From positions 1 to 30,477 of the forward strand of contig JADFXS010000012.1 of assembly GCA_015233515.1 (NCBI GenBank): a stretch of 30,477 bases of DNA, given 5' to 3'. How positions within the stretch are numbered: position 1 is the first letter of the stretch; each line of letters starts with the position of its first letter. This document shows, piece after piece, positions 14,162 through 23,841 of this stretch. The notes beneath the pieces were generated by a model. It saw nothing but the letters and a program-made list of their open reading frames with translations. It ran no database searches and had not been told where the DNA came from. The position numbers were made by a program, and so were the translations under genes. Source of the DNA: Deltaproteobacteria bacterium (GTDB lineage Bacteria > Desulfobacterota > Desulfarculia > Adiutricales > JAGVGV01).

Positions 14162-16363
14162 ATGCAATACAATAGTATATGGAAGTATTTTAAAAAATTC
14201 CTGGCGGCGATTCCAGGGTTCCGAAGCCTTGCCCTATATATTCTTTCTCATTTGTTTCCTGAAAGGTTTTCAGAAAATTTTCATATCGAACCATATCTAA
14301 ACATTAAAGAGCCGGTCTTTGATGAAAATGAATTTAACATAATTAAAAATCGAATTGATGAAATCTTTCAACAAAAAGGAGTTAATGTCAAACAAAACGA
14401 TAATCAATCATTTACGGAAGATTGCTTCCAGCAATATGCGCTCCAGCAAGAAATCAATGTAACCATATCGGTTTTGTGTTATAAGGCTCTTGATAGAACA
14501 ATCCTTTTTTTGAAAAATATTAACCCTGTCCTTAAAACTTTTAAAAAATTTTCCAAATCGGTCAACTTTATATTGCGATCCAATATGCCTAATATTGATG
14601 AGCCTACTTTGAACGAAATAAAAGCACTTATTGATTTTCATAATGATCAAAATTCCGGGATTTCGAGTCGATTTATATTATCTCCACTAAATCTAGGCTA
14701 TGGCAAAGGCCATAACGCCAACTTCCAGGAACAAGAATCAGATATTTTTGTCATTTTAAATGACGATATTCAGATTAAGGATATAAATTGGATCGAGAAT
14801 GCAATCAATATTTTAAGAGAACAGAAAGCGGGCATGATTAGTGACTCCAATTCACCTAATACATTTATTGAATGCTTAGGTAATGGTAAAAATGCTTCGA
14901 GCAAAATTGATATCGGGCTCAACTATACTGAAGGGTCTGTTTTAATTATTAAGTCAAAAGTCTTCAAATTTTTGGGCGGATTCGATGAAGGATATAAATA
15001 TGCATATTTCGAAGACTCCGATCTCAGCCTCCGGGCGCAGTCCGCTGGTTTTCTGATTAATTTTGTTCCCATATTACATGAACACGCTCGTGGATCAAGC
15101 AGTAATAATATCCCGAAACAAGTCATCAATTCGTTGATCGAACATAACCGGGCGCGATTTTTATTTAGATGGAAAGGCCCGCTTGAATCAGGAGTGATTA
15201 CAAATCGTATATTACTGGATCTGACAACTGATGCCATAGGTGATTTAATATGTTCTTTCATCGCGGTTTCCAACATGTATCATTCAAATTCACAAAATAT
15301 TCGGTATGATGTAGTTCTTTACTCCAATACGCTCAAATTTTTATTTGAGGCCATAGGACCTAGAATTTCGATTCTTGAAAAACCTCCCCTTTTCTACCAA
15401 GGTTTTTATGATCAAGTAAGATCAATTCATGATATTAATTTTTCAATTCCGTTTCATCTTGTCGATATAATTTCCTCATATTTTTTTGCTGATTCTTCTT
15501 CGGAAAAATCTTTTAAAATCGCTTCTGATGCCATCGATCGTTTATTTCCAACCAATCCTTTTCTTGATACCGTAAAAGCAAAATCGTATGTAATCGTTCA
15601 CCTGGAATATCTAAGAAATTCCTGGCATGGGAGAGGGATTTCCGCAGCTCTTTGTTTACCGGCTCTCGAATTGATTAAAACCAAAGGTTTTACTCTCGTT
15701 TTCATAGGTAAGGAAACCGGCTTCGAGTCGGAGATTGTTGAAAATTATATTAAAACTAACGCTATAGATCTTAGGCAAAAATCTTCAATAACTGAAATTT
15801 TTTATCTAATAAAGAATAGTTCAGGATTTTTCGGCATAGATTCCGGCCCCTTGCATATTGCCCAGCTTTTTAAAATTCCCGCATTTGGTTTATTCGGTGC
15901 GACGTCTTCTTTAACTAGAATTAGGCCAAATTCTGACTCGGGAGCTTATAGCTTGTCCAAGTTGGAATGTATCGGGTGTTATCATTATGTTTTTCAAAGC
16001 TCTTACAATTACTGCATGCGAGAAAACCAGGAGTGCTCAACATCAATCGATACCGAATGCTTAAACAAAAAAGTTTTGGCCTGGTTAGAAAAAAGATATG
16101 ATTGGAGCGAAGAATTTGAGATTTTTTCCCGTATACAAAAAGATATCCTAAAATCTTCCAGTTACAATCCTGTATATCCTCCAATCTCAAACAAAGGATC
16201 AAGCACGGAATATCCCGATTTATTATGGGCTTTAAGCGATGTAGCCAAATCAGTCCGGCATCTATCTTTTTACTCACAAAATTTCAGCCAACTTGCCCAG
16301 GAAAATTTGCTTTTGAAAAAAAGTTTACAATATTTGGGTCTAAGGCTGAACAACAAAGCGTAA
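14162..16363 (+). CDS. Two-domain glycosyltransferase: GT2 fused to GT9 (heptosyltransferase-like)
   Basis: This 733-residue protein joins two sugar-transferring domains. Residues about 95-340 form a GT2 (GT-A fold) domain with NLGYGKGHN, the metal-binding ILNDDIQ (D201, D202) and GGFDEGYKYAYFEDSDLSLR, where the ED pair (284-285) fits the catalytic base. Residues about 348-640 resemble GT9 (GT-B fold): DLTTDAIGDL near the start and GIDSGPLHIA (558-567) before LFGATSSLTRIRP, a typical ADP-heptose-transferase signature. A tail with a helical C-terminus follows. AAGGAAAAACCT precedes the ATG. The gene is strikingly AT-rich compared with the rfb genes, suggesting transfer. No signal peptide; it is probably peripheral at the cytoplasmic membrane. 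Acceptor and donor sugars are unknown, with LPS or another surface glycan the likely product. Confidence 0.82.
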   Translation: MQYNSIWKYFKKFLAAIPGFRSLALYILSHLFPERFSENFHIEPYLNIKEPVFDENEFNIIKNRIDEIFQQKGVNVKQNDNQSFTEDCFQQYALQQEINVTISVLCYKALDRTILFLKNINPVLKTFKKFSKSVNFILRSNMPNIDEPTLNEIKALIDFHNDQNSGISSRFILSPLNLGYGKGHNANFQEQESDIFVILNDDIQIKDINWIENAINILREQKAGMISDSNSPNTFIECLGNGKNASSKIDIGLNYTEGSVLIIKSKVFKFLGGFDEGYKYAYFEDSDLSLRAQSAGFLINFVPILHEHARGSSSNNIPKQVINSLIEHNRARFLFRWKGPLESGVITNRILLDLTTDAIGDLICSFIAVSNMYHSNSQNIRYDVVLYSNTLKFLFEAIGPRISILEKPPLFYQGFYDQVRSIHDINFSIPFHLVDIISSYFFADSSSEKSFKIASDAIDRLFPTNPFLDTVKAKSYVIVHLEYLRNSWHGRGISAALCLPALELIKTKGFTLVFIGKETGFESEIVENYIKTNAIDLRQKSSITEIFYLIKNSSGFFGIDSGPLHIAQLFKIPAFGLFGATSSLTRIRPNSDSGAYSLSKLECIGCYHYVFQSSYNYCMRENQECSTSIDTECLNKKVLAWLEKRYDWSEEFEIFSRIQKDILKSSSYNPVYPPISNKGSSTEYPDLLWALSDVAKSVRHLSFYSQNFSQLAQENLLLKKSLQYLGLRLNNKA

Positions 16364-16390
16364 TACTTTAGCCTAATAAAAAAACCCTTC

Positions 16391-17671
16391 TCACGACGCG
16401 CCTGGTAATTCGGCTAGGTTTTCAGATATAATTTCAAGCCGATCAGAGAGTTGATCAAAATATTCAGGTCGGTTAGAGTAATAATCGTCGATCATCATGT
16501 CATTGGTTCGGACGGGTTGATTTTTGATATTTCGAGCTACTTTACGAACAAGTTCGCGGTTTTGATCGACTTTTAATAAAAACTTGATTAAATCGTCATC
16601 CTCCGGGCCAATTAAAAATCCATTATATTCATTTTTAAGGCGATCGACAAAGCTGCCAACCGACCAGGCGCATGGAACAATATTATGGGCAAGGACCTCG
16701 GATAACGTAAAGCAAAACGTTTCGGGAACAATGGAAAGAAACAGAGCTAAATCAAGGCGGTATTCAGAAAGAAGGGTCGTTAAGTCAAAACGTCGGAAAG
16801 AGCCGTGATTGACCGATCCCCATCGGTGAGCGAATTCCTGGGAATCAGAACATGTTCCAACGAAATAAAAGTCGGCGATCAATCTAGCCACAGGGAAAAT
16901 ACGCTTAATGATTTCGAATCCCTTTGTATACTGTAAATTTCCAATAATGCCTATGCGAAGTCGCCGCCCTTCCTGTGCGCCTCCGAATAAATCGATATAA
17001 TTAAAATTTGTGCCGTGTTCAATAATCCGAAAATTTAACTGTTTATAACGATCATCTAATTGTCTCATAATGCGAATTACACTAGATGATGGACATACTA
17101 TTTGAACATTTTGCTGATTTAATGCTGCAAAAAAAGCGTCACGGAGCTTTAGCCAGTGCTCGGGTGGGTCTCTATGCGAACCGGAAATAATCGGATTTTC
17201 TTTTAGGCATGTTTCCAGTTTGCTATAATTACACATTTTACAGACATTTTTAAAATAGGCATGATAAGCGACGCAAAATGGATAATAATCGTGCCAGATT
17301 TTTGTGATAGGTATCCCCATGTGGTAAACATCGAGACTATGGCCTATCGAACTCGAAACGTAGATGTGCTTGACATCGTAATCGGTACATATTTCAGTCA
17401 AAACCGCGTGATATTCCTCGTGATGGATTCTGCTGCTTTGAATTGGGTCCTTAAAAACCCAGGACTGTATCACCCTTTGGCTACGCCCTTCTATTAGGGT
17501 TAAACCGGTTCCATAATAATCATCGTTGGAATTGGATAAAAGGATAAGATTTTCCGAAAAAAAATCACGCGCGCAAAAGTCGTTGACCCAACACTCCAAC
17601 CCGCCGCCCCAAGAGTGGATCAGATGCAAATTTTTAGATTTTTGCTTGGATATAAAAGTATATTCATACAT
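16391..17671 (-). CDS. GT4-family glycosyltransferase
   Basis: The 426-residue protein has the two-lobed GT-B layout. The first half includes HLIHSWGGGLECWVNDF near the N-terminus; the second includes RLRIGIIGNLQYTKGFEIIKR, then SIVPETFCFTLSEVLAHNIVPCA, the EX7E-type donor-sugar motif of GT4 retaining enzymes. An unusual Cys cluster lies mid-protein (KNVCKMCNYSKLETCLK), which could bind a metal. Start choice is uncertain: the ATG ending at 17671 has no good ribosome binding site, and a TTG nine codons upstream is no better. It is convergent with the GT2-GT9 gene, 27 bases apart, and equally AT-rich, so the two probably arrived together. The sugars transferred are unknown. Confidence 0.82.
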   Translation of the reverse strand: MYEYTFISKQKSKNLHLIHSWGGGLECWVNDFCARDFFSENLILLSNSNDDYYGTGLTLIEGRSQRVIQSWVFKDPIQSSRIHHEEYHAVLTEICTDYDVKHIYVSSSIGHSLDVYHMGIPITKIWHDYYPFCVAYHAYFKNVCKMCNYSKLETCLKENPIISGSHRDPPEHWLKLRDAFFAALNQQNVQIVCPSSSVIRIMRQLDDRYKQLNFRIIEHGTNFNYIDLFGGAQEGRRLRIGIIGNLQYTKGFEIIKRIFPVARLIADFYFVGTCSDSQEFAHRWGSVNHGSFRRFDLTTLLSEYRLDLALFLSIVPETFCFTLSEVLAHNIVPCAWSVGSFVDRLKNEYNGFLIGPEDDDLIKFLLKVDQNRELVRKVARNIKNQPVRTNDMMIDDYYSNRPEYFDQLSDRLEIISENLAELPGAS

Positions 17672-17698
17672 TTTAGTCACTAATCCGGTAAACCTCAA

Positions 17699-18461
17699 TT
17701 TTTATAAAGGTGCTCTCGCTTGGCCACGGATTTTTGTCAGATCGGGTGTGACGCCGCTTTGTTGATCCTGCCTTTTAATAGATGAAAAACATTTTGCCTG
17801 ACCGATTCCTTCTTGACGCTACACCTTGATCAAATAAATATCTCGCCGTAGCATAGAACTTATGGATCAAAACTTCTCGGCTTCAACCGCACCTATATCT
17901 TCGATCTTAATTATCACAATCCACTGAAACCGCTTTATTATAATTTGAAAACCTATTTTTTGTCAACAATTTACGGTTATTTATAAATATTTTATATAAT
18001 CACAAACAGATATTTACTACCGTGGATTTAATGGTTTTATATTCCAATTCAGACCTTTCTTGCTTTGATTAGATCCGTGGAACCCACCTATGGCTGTATA
18101 ATAAAAACTATGGTCACGACCTCAATTGCACTTCTTTTATCCGGAAAATTTAATGGTCTCTCTACTCGTTGAAATCTTTCTTCTTTTCTGGAATTTCTTC
18201 TTATAAATATGCCCGGCCATAATTAGCTACATAAAATCCTTGTAATATCATGCATTTGCTGATTAAACACCTTAAGATCGTCATCGATTTAATTAGGCGG
18301 TCCGATACGTACTTTTTAAAGGTAACACGCTGAAATCGACGATTATGAATTCTATCCACTCCTCATGACAGAAAGCAAATGACCTTGCACATTTTTTCCT
18401 TGATGAAGCTGAGATTGATAGCTATAACAAGCTCGGCACCTTATCTTTCAGGAGTTCAATC
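17699..18461. other. AT-rich gap with no recognisable gene
   Basis: This 760-base stretch separates the divergently transcribed GT4 and dual-GT2 genes. I see no coding frame, RNA gene or long repeat. The middle (about 17935-18005) is very AT-rich. No JUMPstart/ops-type element was recognised. Confidence 0.6.
17960..17987 (+). promoter_or_regulatory. Possible sigma70-type promoter upstream of the dual-GT2 genes
   Basis: TTGTCA (17960-17965) and TATAAA (17982-17987) each match five of six consensus bases with a 16-base spacer. It would give a leader of about 470 bases before the GTG at 18462. The surroundings are AT-rich, so a chance match is possible. Confidence 0.3.
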
Positions 18462-20369
18462 GTGTCTTTCACCCAGAAAGCTATTGATATAACTTATGAT
18501 AAAATAATTTCCTGGCTGTCTCGGCTGAAAAATTCCACCCGGACTTTCAGTTACTTTTATCACCACGGATTTTTCCCAACGATCACACGTATCTGGATCG
18601 AACTAACCGGCCAAAACACTCCGCAAGCCCAATATTTAAATTGGATAAACCAGTACGATTTATTAACCCCTGAAGATCGAATCGCCATTCTGGCTCATAT
18701 CGACCGGTTCGCAATCCATCCCACAATCTCCATTCTCATGCCGACTTACAACACTTCAGCGGAATATTTGCGCGAGGCCCTGGATTCCGTAATAGATCAG
18801 CTTTATCCTCATTGGGAACTATGTATCGCTGATGACGCTTCCACCAAACCTCACGTGCAAAATATGCTTCGCGAATATGCTAAGCGAGATCAACGAATAA
18901 AGCTGGTTTTTCGCAATGTCAACGGCCATATCTCCGAAGCCAGCAATTCCGCCCTGGAACTGGCTACCGGAGAATTCATCGCCCTTTTGGACCATGATGA
19001 CCGCCTGACCCCGCACGCGCTTTATTTCGTGGTCAATGAAATCAATGCCCATCCTGAAGCAGATCTGATTTATAGCGATGAAGACAAGCTTGACAGCTTA
19101 GGACAGCGTTGTGAACCTCACTTTAAGCCGGACTGGAATCCGGACTTAATGCTCTCTTTTAACTTGATAACTCACCTGGCCGCCTTTCGGACTAAAATTC
19201 TTAACAAAATTGGCGGATTCCGAAACGGCTTTGGAGGAGCCCAAGATTACGACTTGGAGCTTCGGGTTATTGACGCGATCCGTCCCGAAAATATCCGTCA
19301 TATCCCTCATGTTCTCTACCATTGGCGAAAAACCGCCACTTCAACGGCCATGAAATCCAATGCGAAAAACTATGCTTACGATAATGCCCGGAAGGCTATC
19401 TACGAACATTTAACCAGGCGCGGCTGGACTGGTGACTTCACGGTGGTTCCTTCCCCCTTAAAAGTTCTGCATCGCGTAGTCCCGCCCTTACCACACCCTG
19501 AACCCAGCGTAGCCATCATCATACCGACCAGGGACCGAGCGGATCTGCTAGCTCCCTGCCTGGAAAGCATCCTTCAAAAGACAACCTATGGTAATTATCA
19601 TATTTATGTCGTGGACAACCAAAGCCGGGACGAATCCACTTTAGACTATTTTAAAAGCATTTCCTCAAATCGATGTATTACTATCCTCAGATACGATCAG
19701 CCCTTCAACTATGCGGCCATTAACAATTGGGCGACGACCGAGACAAAAAGCGATCTTTTGGCTCTGCTTAACAACGACATTGAAGTTATTAGCCCGGATT
19801 GGCTGACGGAAATGGTCCGGCATGCCTTGAGGCCCGAAATAGGCCCTGTGGGGGCCAAATTGTATTACCCTAACGATACTATCCAACATGGCGGTGTAAT
19901 ATTAGGGGAAGACGTCGGGCCTTGCTCCGCCTATAATGGATGGGATAGAAAATCTAGCGGTCTTTTCGGCCGAGCCATGGTGATTCAGAATTTTTCCGCG
20001 GTGACGGCCGCTTGTCTGGTCATCAAAAGATACCTTTTTGAACTGGTCGGTGGTTTTGACCCGGAGACTTTCAAGGTAGCCTACAACGATATCGATTTAT
20101 GCTTAAGACTCGGCGCCCTTGGCTATCGGACCTTGTGGACGCCTTACGCTGAGCTTTATCATCACGAATCGGCCACGCTGGGCCCGTCTTTGTCAGATAG
20201 CCGACAGGAACTATTTCTGCAGGAGTTAAGCAGTTTCAAGGCGAAATGGAAGGAAGTTCTCCGACACGATCCGGCACACAATCCCAATTTAACAACGGAT
20301 GGTTGGTTCAAACTCGCCTCTCCGCCCCGCATCAAAAAGCCTTGGTTAACACAGGATTATTCTTCTTGA
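18462..20369 (+). CDS. Tandem dual-domain GT2 glycosyltransferase (copy 1)
   Basis: The 635-residue protein has two GT2 domains in one chain. The first (about 88-320) has SILMPTYN, CIADDAS (D124, D125) and LLDHDDRLT (177-180). The second (about 348-600) has AIIIPTRDR, YVVDNQS, ALLNNDIEV (436-439) and AYNDIDLCLRLGALGYR with the base region, ending in YAELYHHES. Such enzymes often elongate O-antigens, rhamnans or galactans, each domain making one linkage. Translation starts at GTG, supported by CAGGAG 7 bases upstream. An N-terminal basic helical region may contact the membrane. The gene is followed after 18 bases by a paralogue, and both probably form one transcript. With the rfb operon nearby, dTDP-rhamnose is a reasonable but unproven donor. 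Confidence 0.9.
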   Translation: MSFTQKAIDITYDKIISWLSRLKNSTRTFSYFYHHGFFPTITRIWIELTGQNTPQAQYLNWINQYDLLTPEDRIAILAHIDRFAIHPTISILMPTYNTSAEYLREALDSVIDQLYPHWELCIADDASTKPHVQNMLREYAKRDQRIKLVFRNVNGHISEASNSALELATGEFIALLDHDDRLTPHALYFVVNEINAHPEADLIYSDEDKLDSLGQRCEPHFKPDWNPDLMLSFNLITHLAAFRTKILNKIGGFRNGFGGAQDYDLELRVIDAIRPENIRHIPHVLYHWRKTATSTAMKSNAKNYAYDNARKAIYEHLTRRGWTGDFTVVPSPLKVLHRVVPPLPHPEPSVAIIIPTRDRADLLAPCLESILQKTTYGNYHIYVVDNQSRDESTLDYFKSISSNRCITILRYDQPFNYAAINNWATTETKSDLLALLNNDIEVISPDWLTEMVRHALRPEIGPVGAKLYYPNDTIQHGGVILGEDVGPCSAYNGWDRKSSGLFGRAMVIQNFSAVTAACLVIKRYLFELVGGFDPETFKVAYNDIDLCLRLGALGYRTLWTPYAELYHHESATLGPSLSDSRQELFLQELSSFKAKWKEVLRHDPAHNPNLTTDGWFKLASPPRIKKPWLTQDYSS

Positions 20370-20387
20370 CGAAATTCGTTTACCTTT

Positions 20388-22415
20388 ATGGAAAATCTGA
20401 GCACCGATAAGCAACCGCCCAAGCAAACGGCGAGAGAACAAACCCCAAACGCGGAAATCTGTAGAACCAGGATTTTCGCTTTTTGGAATTGGCGCGCCGG
20501 TGAACCATTACGAAAGGTTTGTCAGTTGGCTGACCGATTACCCCGCATTCAAAAAAAATTAATATCCGCGATACGTTCCCAGGGTGGTTTGGCCATAGTG
20601 GTCAAGAGAGGTTTTTATAAAATCAAAATCGCGGGTTTACGTGAATTCGGGCGAGCGATAATTCGAGCACTGAATAGAGATCGCTCGGACGGGGCAAGAA
20701 ACGATTACCAGGAGTGGATCCGTCGTTATGACACCCTTAATGACGGCCAACAAAGCGAACTGTTAAGACTGGCTGCATCCCTCCCCAAAGCACCGCTGGT
20801 ATCAATACTCATGCCGGTTTTCGACCCCGAGCCAGAGTTGTTGGTGGCGGCCGTCGAATCGGTTATCGGACAGGTATATTCAAATTGGGAATTATGTATT
20901 GTCGGGGATTCCTCCACTGATGAGCGCATACGCTCCATCCTGGAAGACTATGCCGCGCGAGATACCCGCCTAAAAGTCACTTTTCGCGGAACCAGAGGAT
21001 ATGTCTCGGCGGCCTTCAATAGAGCCTTGGACCTGGCTGGCGGCGAATTCATAGCGCTGCTGGACCAAGACGATCGACTATCAGTTCACGCTTTGTATTA
21101 CCTGGCCGAAGCCATCCTGCGTCGGCCGGAAGCGATGTTGATCTATTCCGACGAAGACCAAATCGATGAAAATTGTCAGCGTCGCGACCCCTATTTTAAA
21201 CCTGACTGGAACTTGTACTTGTTTCGATCCCAGAATTTTATCCACCACCTTGGAGTTTACCGGACGGAACTGGTGAAGCGTCTAGGCGGATTCCGGGTTG
21301 AATTCGAAGGGTCTCAAGACTACGATCTGGCCCTACGCTGCATAGAAGCGGTGGAACCCGGACAGATCGCGCATATTCCGCGGGTTCTCTACCACCGGCG
21401 TCGGCATAATGCCGGCTTGGCCGGGGACATAAACGTCAAACCAGACCCTCAACCAGCGGCCGTCAAGGCCATCGATGAGCACTTGCATCGCTGCGGCGTC
21501 AGGGGATATGCGGAAATAACCGAATCCGGCATGTTTCGAGTTCATTACGACTTGCCGGAACCGGCGCCGCTGGTCAGTCTCATCATCCTGACCCGCAACA
21601 AACCGCGTATACTTCGCAAGTGCATAGACAGCATCCTGGCTAAAACCACTTATCCCCACTACGAGATAATCATCATAGACAACGGCTCCGATGACCCGGC
21701 CGCCCAACTCTACCTCCGGCAGCTGGATGACAATCCCCTGATCCGAGTAGTCCAGGACAACCGCTCCTTCAATTTTTCCGCCCTGAACAACCGAGCGGTG
21801 ACCTTGGTCAAAGGGGAGTTGCTGGCTCTGCTTAACAACGATGTGGAAGTGATATCACCAGGCTGGCTCGTGGAAATGGCTGCTTTGGCTCTGCAGCCGA
21901 ATGTTGGAGCCGTTGGGGCGCGGCTCTGGTATCCCAACAACACCCTTCAGCATGGTGGTGTGATTACCGGTTTGGGAGGCATAGCCGGGCATGCCCACAA
22001 GTATCTTCGTCGTGGGGACCATGGTTATTTTCACCGCGCGGCTTTAACCCAGAATTTATCCGCCGTTACAGCAGCTTGCCTGGTGATCCGCAAGTCAATT
22101 TACGAACAGGTGGGCGGGATGGACGAAAATCTGCGAGTTGCATACAATGACGTGGATTTCTGTCTGCGACTCCGGATCGCTGGTTATGACAATGTCTGGA
22201 CGCCCTATGCCGAATTGTTCCATCATGAATCTGCTTCGCGAGGTTATGAAGACTCACCGGAAAAACTGGCTCGCTTTAACGAAGAAAATAAACTTATCTT
22301 ACAGACTTGGGGCGCTAGACTGGCTAATGACCCCGCTTACAACCCCAACCTGACATTGGATTACGAGGATTTCAGCCTGGCTTGGCCACCGCGCGTGAAC
22401 CTGCTCAATACCTGA
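20388..22415 (+). CDS. Tandem dual-domain GT2 glycosyltransferase (copy 2)
   Basis: This 675-residue paralogue of the preceding gene has the same two-GT2 layout with an extra N-terminal, Arg/Lys-rich region (about 130 residues). Domain one has SILMPVFD and LLDQDDRL (226-229), but the usual DD pair of the nucleotide site reads CIVGDSST, with Gly173 replacing the first Asp. Domain two is complete: LIILTRNK, IIIDNGS, ALLNNDVEV and AYNDVDFCLRLRIAGYD. The ATG at 20388 has only a weak ribosome binding site, which fits coupling to the gene ahead, whose stop is 18 bases upstream. The two proteins are alike in motif order throughout, pointing to tandem duplication. It probably acts in the same glycan pathway; the altered first site may have a changed donor or be inactive. 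Confidence 0.9.
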   Translation: MENLSTDKQPPKQTAREQTPNAEICRTRIFAFWNWRAGEPLRKVCQLADRLPRIQKKLISAIRSQGGLAIVVKRGFYKIKIAGLREFGRAIIRALNRDRSDGARNDYQEWIRRYDTLNDGQQSELLRLAASLPKAPLVSILMPVFDPEPELLVAAVESVIGQVYSNWELCIVGDSSTDERIRSILEDYAARDTRLKVTFRGTRGYVSAAFNRALDLAGGEFIALLDQDDRLSVHALYYLAEAILRRPEAMLIYSDEDQIDENCQRRDPYFKPDWNLYLFRSQNFIHHLGVYRTELVKRLGGFRVEFEGSQDYDLALRCIEAVEPGQIAHIPRVLYHRRRHNAGLAGDINVKPDPQPAAVKAIDEHLHRCGVRGYAEITESGMFRVHYDLPEPAPLVSLIILTRNKPRILRKCIDSILAKTTYPHYEIIIIDNGSDDPAAQLYLRQLDDNPLIRVVQDNRSFNFSALNNRAVTLVKGELLALLNNDVEVISPGWLVEMAALALQPNVGAVGARLWYPNNTLQHGGVITGLGGIAGHAHKYLRRGDHGYFHRAALTQNLSAVTAACLVIRKSIYEQVGGMDENLRVAYNDVDFCLRLRIAGYDNVWTPYAELFHHESASRGYEDSPEKLARFNEENKLILQTWGARLANDPAYNPNLTLDYEDFSLAWPPRVNLLNT

Positions 22416-22533
22416 TACGGAACCATATCATTTCAAGCAATATCAACAACGGCGGTAAAAATCTTAAAATCAGCGCTAAATCAAGGGGCTTCGTGGTAGC
22501 AAGCGCCGAGATTGGAAAGGCGGTTTCCGAGGC

Positions 22534-22581
22534 CCGAAGGGAGAAATCTCCGTAGAGATTTCTCTTCGCGGCCTAGGCCGC
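22534..22581. repeat. Palindromic repeat region between convergent genes
   Basis: GAGAAATCTC (22541-22550) and GAGATTTCTC (22555-22564) are perfect arms around CGTA, followed at once by the perfect 14-base palindrome GCGGCCTAGGCCGC (22568-22581). CCGAAGGGAGAAATCTC (22534-22550) recurs at 26645. The gap 22416-22667 holds no gene; this hairpin may end transcription of the dual-GT2 genes and of mltG from both sides. Confidence 0.7.
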
Positions 22582-22667
22582 TCGTCGAGATGACATCTGA
22601 CGCGCCGTCGGGTGGCAAGTTATAAAGATTTGAACCAACCCCAAGGTGCTTTTTACATGTAGACCAC

Positions 22668-23837
22668 TTATTGCTTGGGCCGCTGAGACCGCTGGTATTG
22701 GTCCACGGCCTTATTATGTTCGGCGAGTGTTTTGGAAAAATGGTGGGTGCCGTCATTTTTGGAAACAAAATAAATATAGTCGCCGATAGCCGGTTCGAGG
22801 ACCGCGCGGATGCTGTCTTCACTGGGATTGGAAATCGGGCCGGGCGGCAGACCGGTGATGACATAAGTGTTGTACGGCGTGGGGGTTTGTAAGTCCTTCT
22901 TGGTCAAAGGTCCGGTGAAGTCCTTGATGCCGTAGATAACCGTGGGATCGGTTTCCAGGCGCATACCCTTTTTTAGACGGTTAATAAAGACCCGAGCCAC
23001 CATGGGGCGTTCGCTGCCCTCCGCGGTTTCCTTTTCGATAATAGAGGCAAGCGTGATGACTTGGTGCCGGGTGAGCCCTTGTATATTGGCTTGATTTTTA
23101 TACCGATCCCAGACTTGCTTGAATCTGTCGGTCATGGTCTTGATAATGTCTTTGGCCGTATTGCTTTTAGTAAAATTATAAGTTTCCGGGAAGAGATAGC
23201 CTTCGAGGGTGATTTCATCCAAGCCCAAGGACGCGATGAACTCCCTGTTCCGACAAAATTCCAGGAATTCCCTCTCGTCCGCCAAACCGGTCTTGGCGGC
23301 CAGGATGGCGATTTGGGCCATGTTCCGGCCTTCAGGGATGGTCAATGAATAAAGTTTGAAATTGCCTTTTATCAGGGAATCGATTATTTCCGGCGTATTC
23401 ATGCTGGTGTCCACGATCTGCTCGCCAGCTTTAAGCTTGGGCCCCACTCGGCGTAAGGCGACATAATAATAAAAAGCATCCGCCGATCGAATGGCTCCGG
23501 CCTCTTCCAGCAAATGCCCGATCTGCCGAACGTTGGCTCCCTGCGGTATCTCCACAACCAGCTTGCGGGCTTCAACTGAGACCGGCATAAGGTATGAGCG
23601 ATACTCCAACAAAGCCACGAAGCCGGCGATCAAGCCTAATACCACGAAAATGCCCAGAATCTGCATCATTCGCCATAACAGGCGCCCGACTCGGCGCAGC
23701 GTCGATGGTCCGGACGGTGGGGACGGTGGAGCGGGTGTTTCCAGCGTCGGTAGGGGTGGTTCAGTTAAGGCCGCGTCCTCTGTTGGAAGAGCAGGCTCGA
23801 TTACTGGCGGTGATGAATGATCTTCGGTATTAGGCAT
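22668..23837 (-). CDS. mltG: Endolytic murein transglycosylase
   Basis: MltG cleaves nascent peptidoglycan strands at the outer face of the inner membrane and so limits glycan length. The 389-residue protein has a Pro-rich cytoplasmic tail (about 1-45), one membrane helix (about 58-77), a LysM-like region and the YceG catalytic domain with LEGYLFPETY (211-220), where E212 fits the catalytic glutamate, then SIIEKETA and ETDPTVIYG, and the C-terminal TPYNTY and LPPGPISNP. The tail is longer and richer in proline than in E. coli. The ATG lies 4 bases after the ruvX stop, so the pair is translationally coupled; its own ribosome binding site is weak. Confidence 0.95.
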   Translation of the reverse strand: MPNTEDHSSPPVIEPALPTEDAALTEPPLPTLETPAPPSPPSGPSTLRRVGRLLWRMMQILGIFVVLGLIAGFVALLEYRSYLMPVSVEARKLVVEIPQGANVRQIGHLLEEAGAIRSADAFYYYVALRRVGPKLKAGEQIVDTSMNTPEIIDSLIKGNFKLYSLTIPEGRNMAQIAILAAKTGLADEREFLEFCRNREFIASLGLDEITLEGYLFPETYNFTKSNTAKDIIKTMTDRFKQVWDRYKNQANIQGLTRHQVITLASIIEKETAEGSERPMVARVFINRLKKGMRLETDPTVIYGIKDFTGPLTKKDLQTPTPYNTYVITGLPPGPISNPSEDSIRAVLEPAIGDYIYFVSKNDGTHHFSKTLAEHNKAVDQYQRSQRPKQ

Positions 23838-23841
23838 ATGT

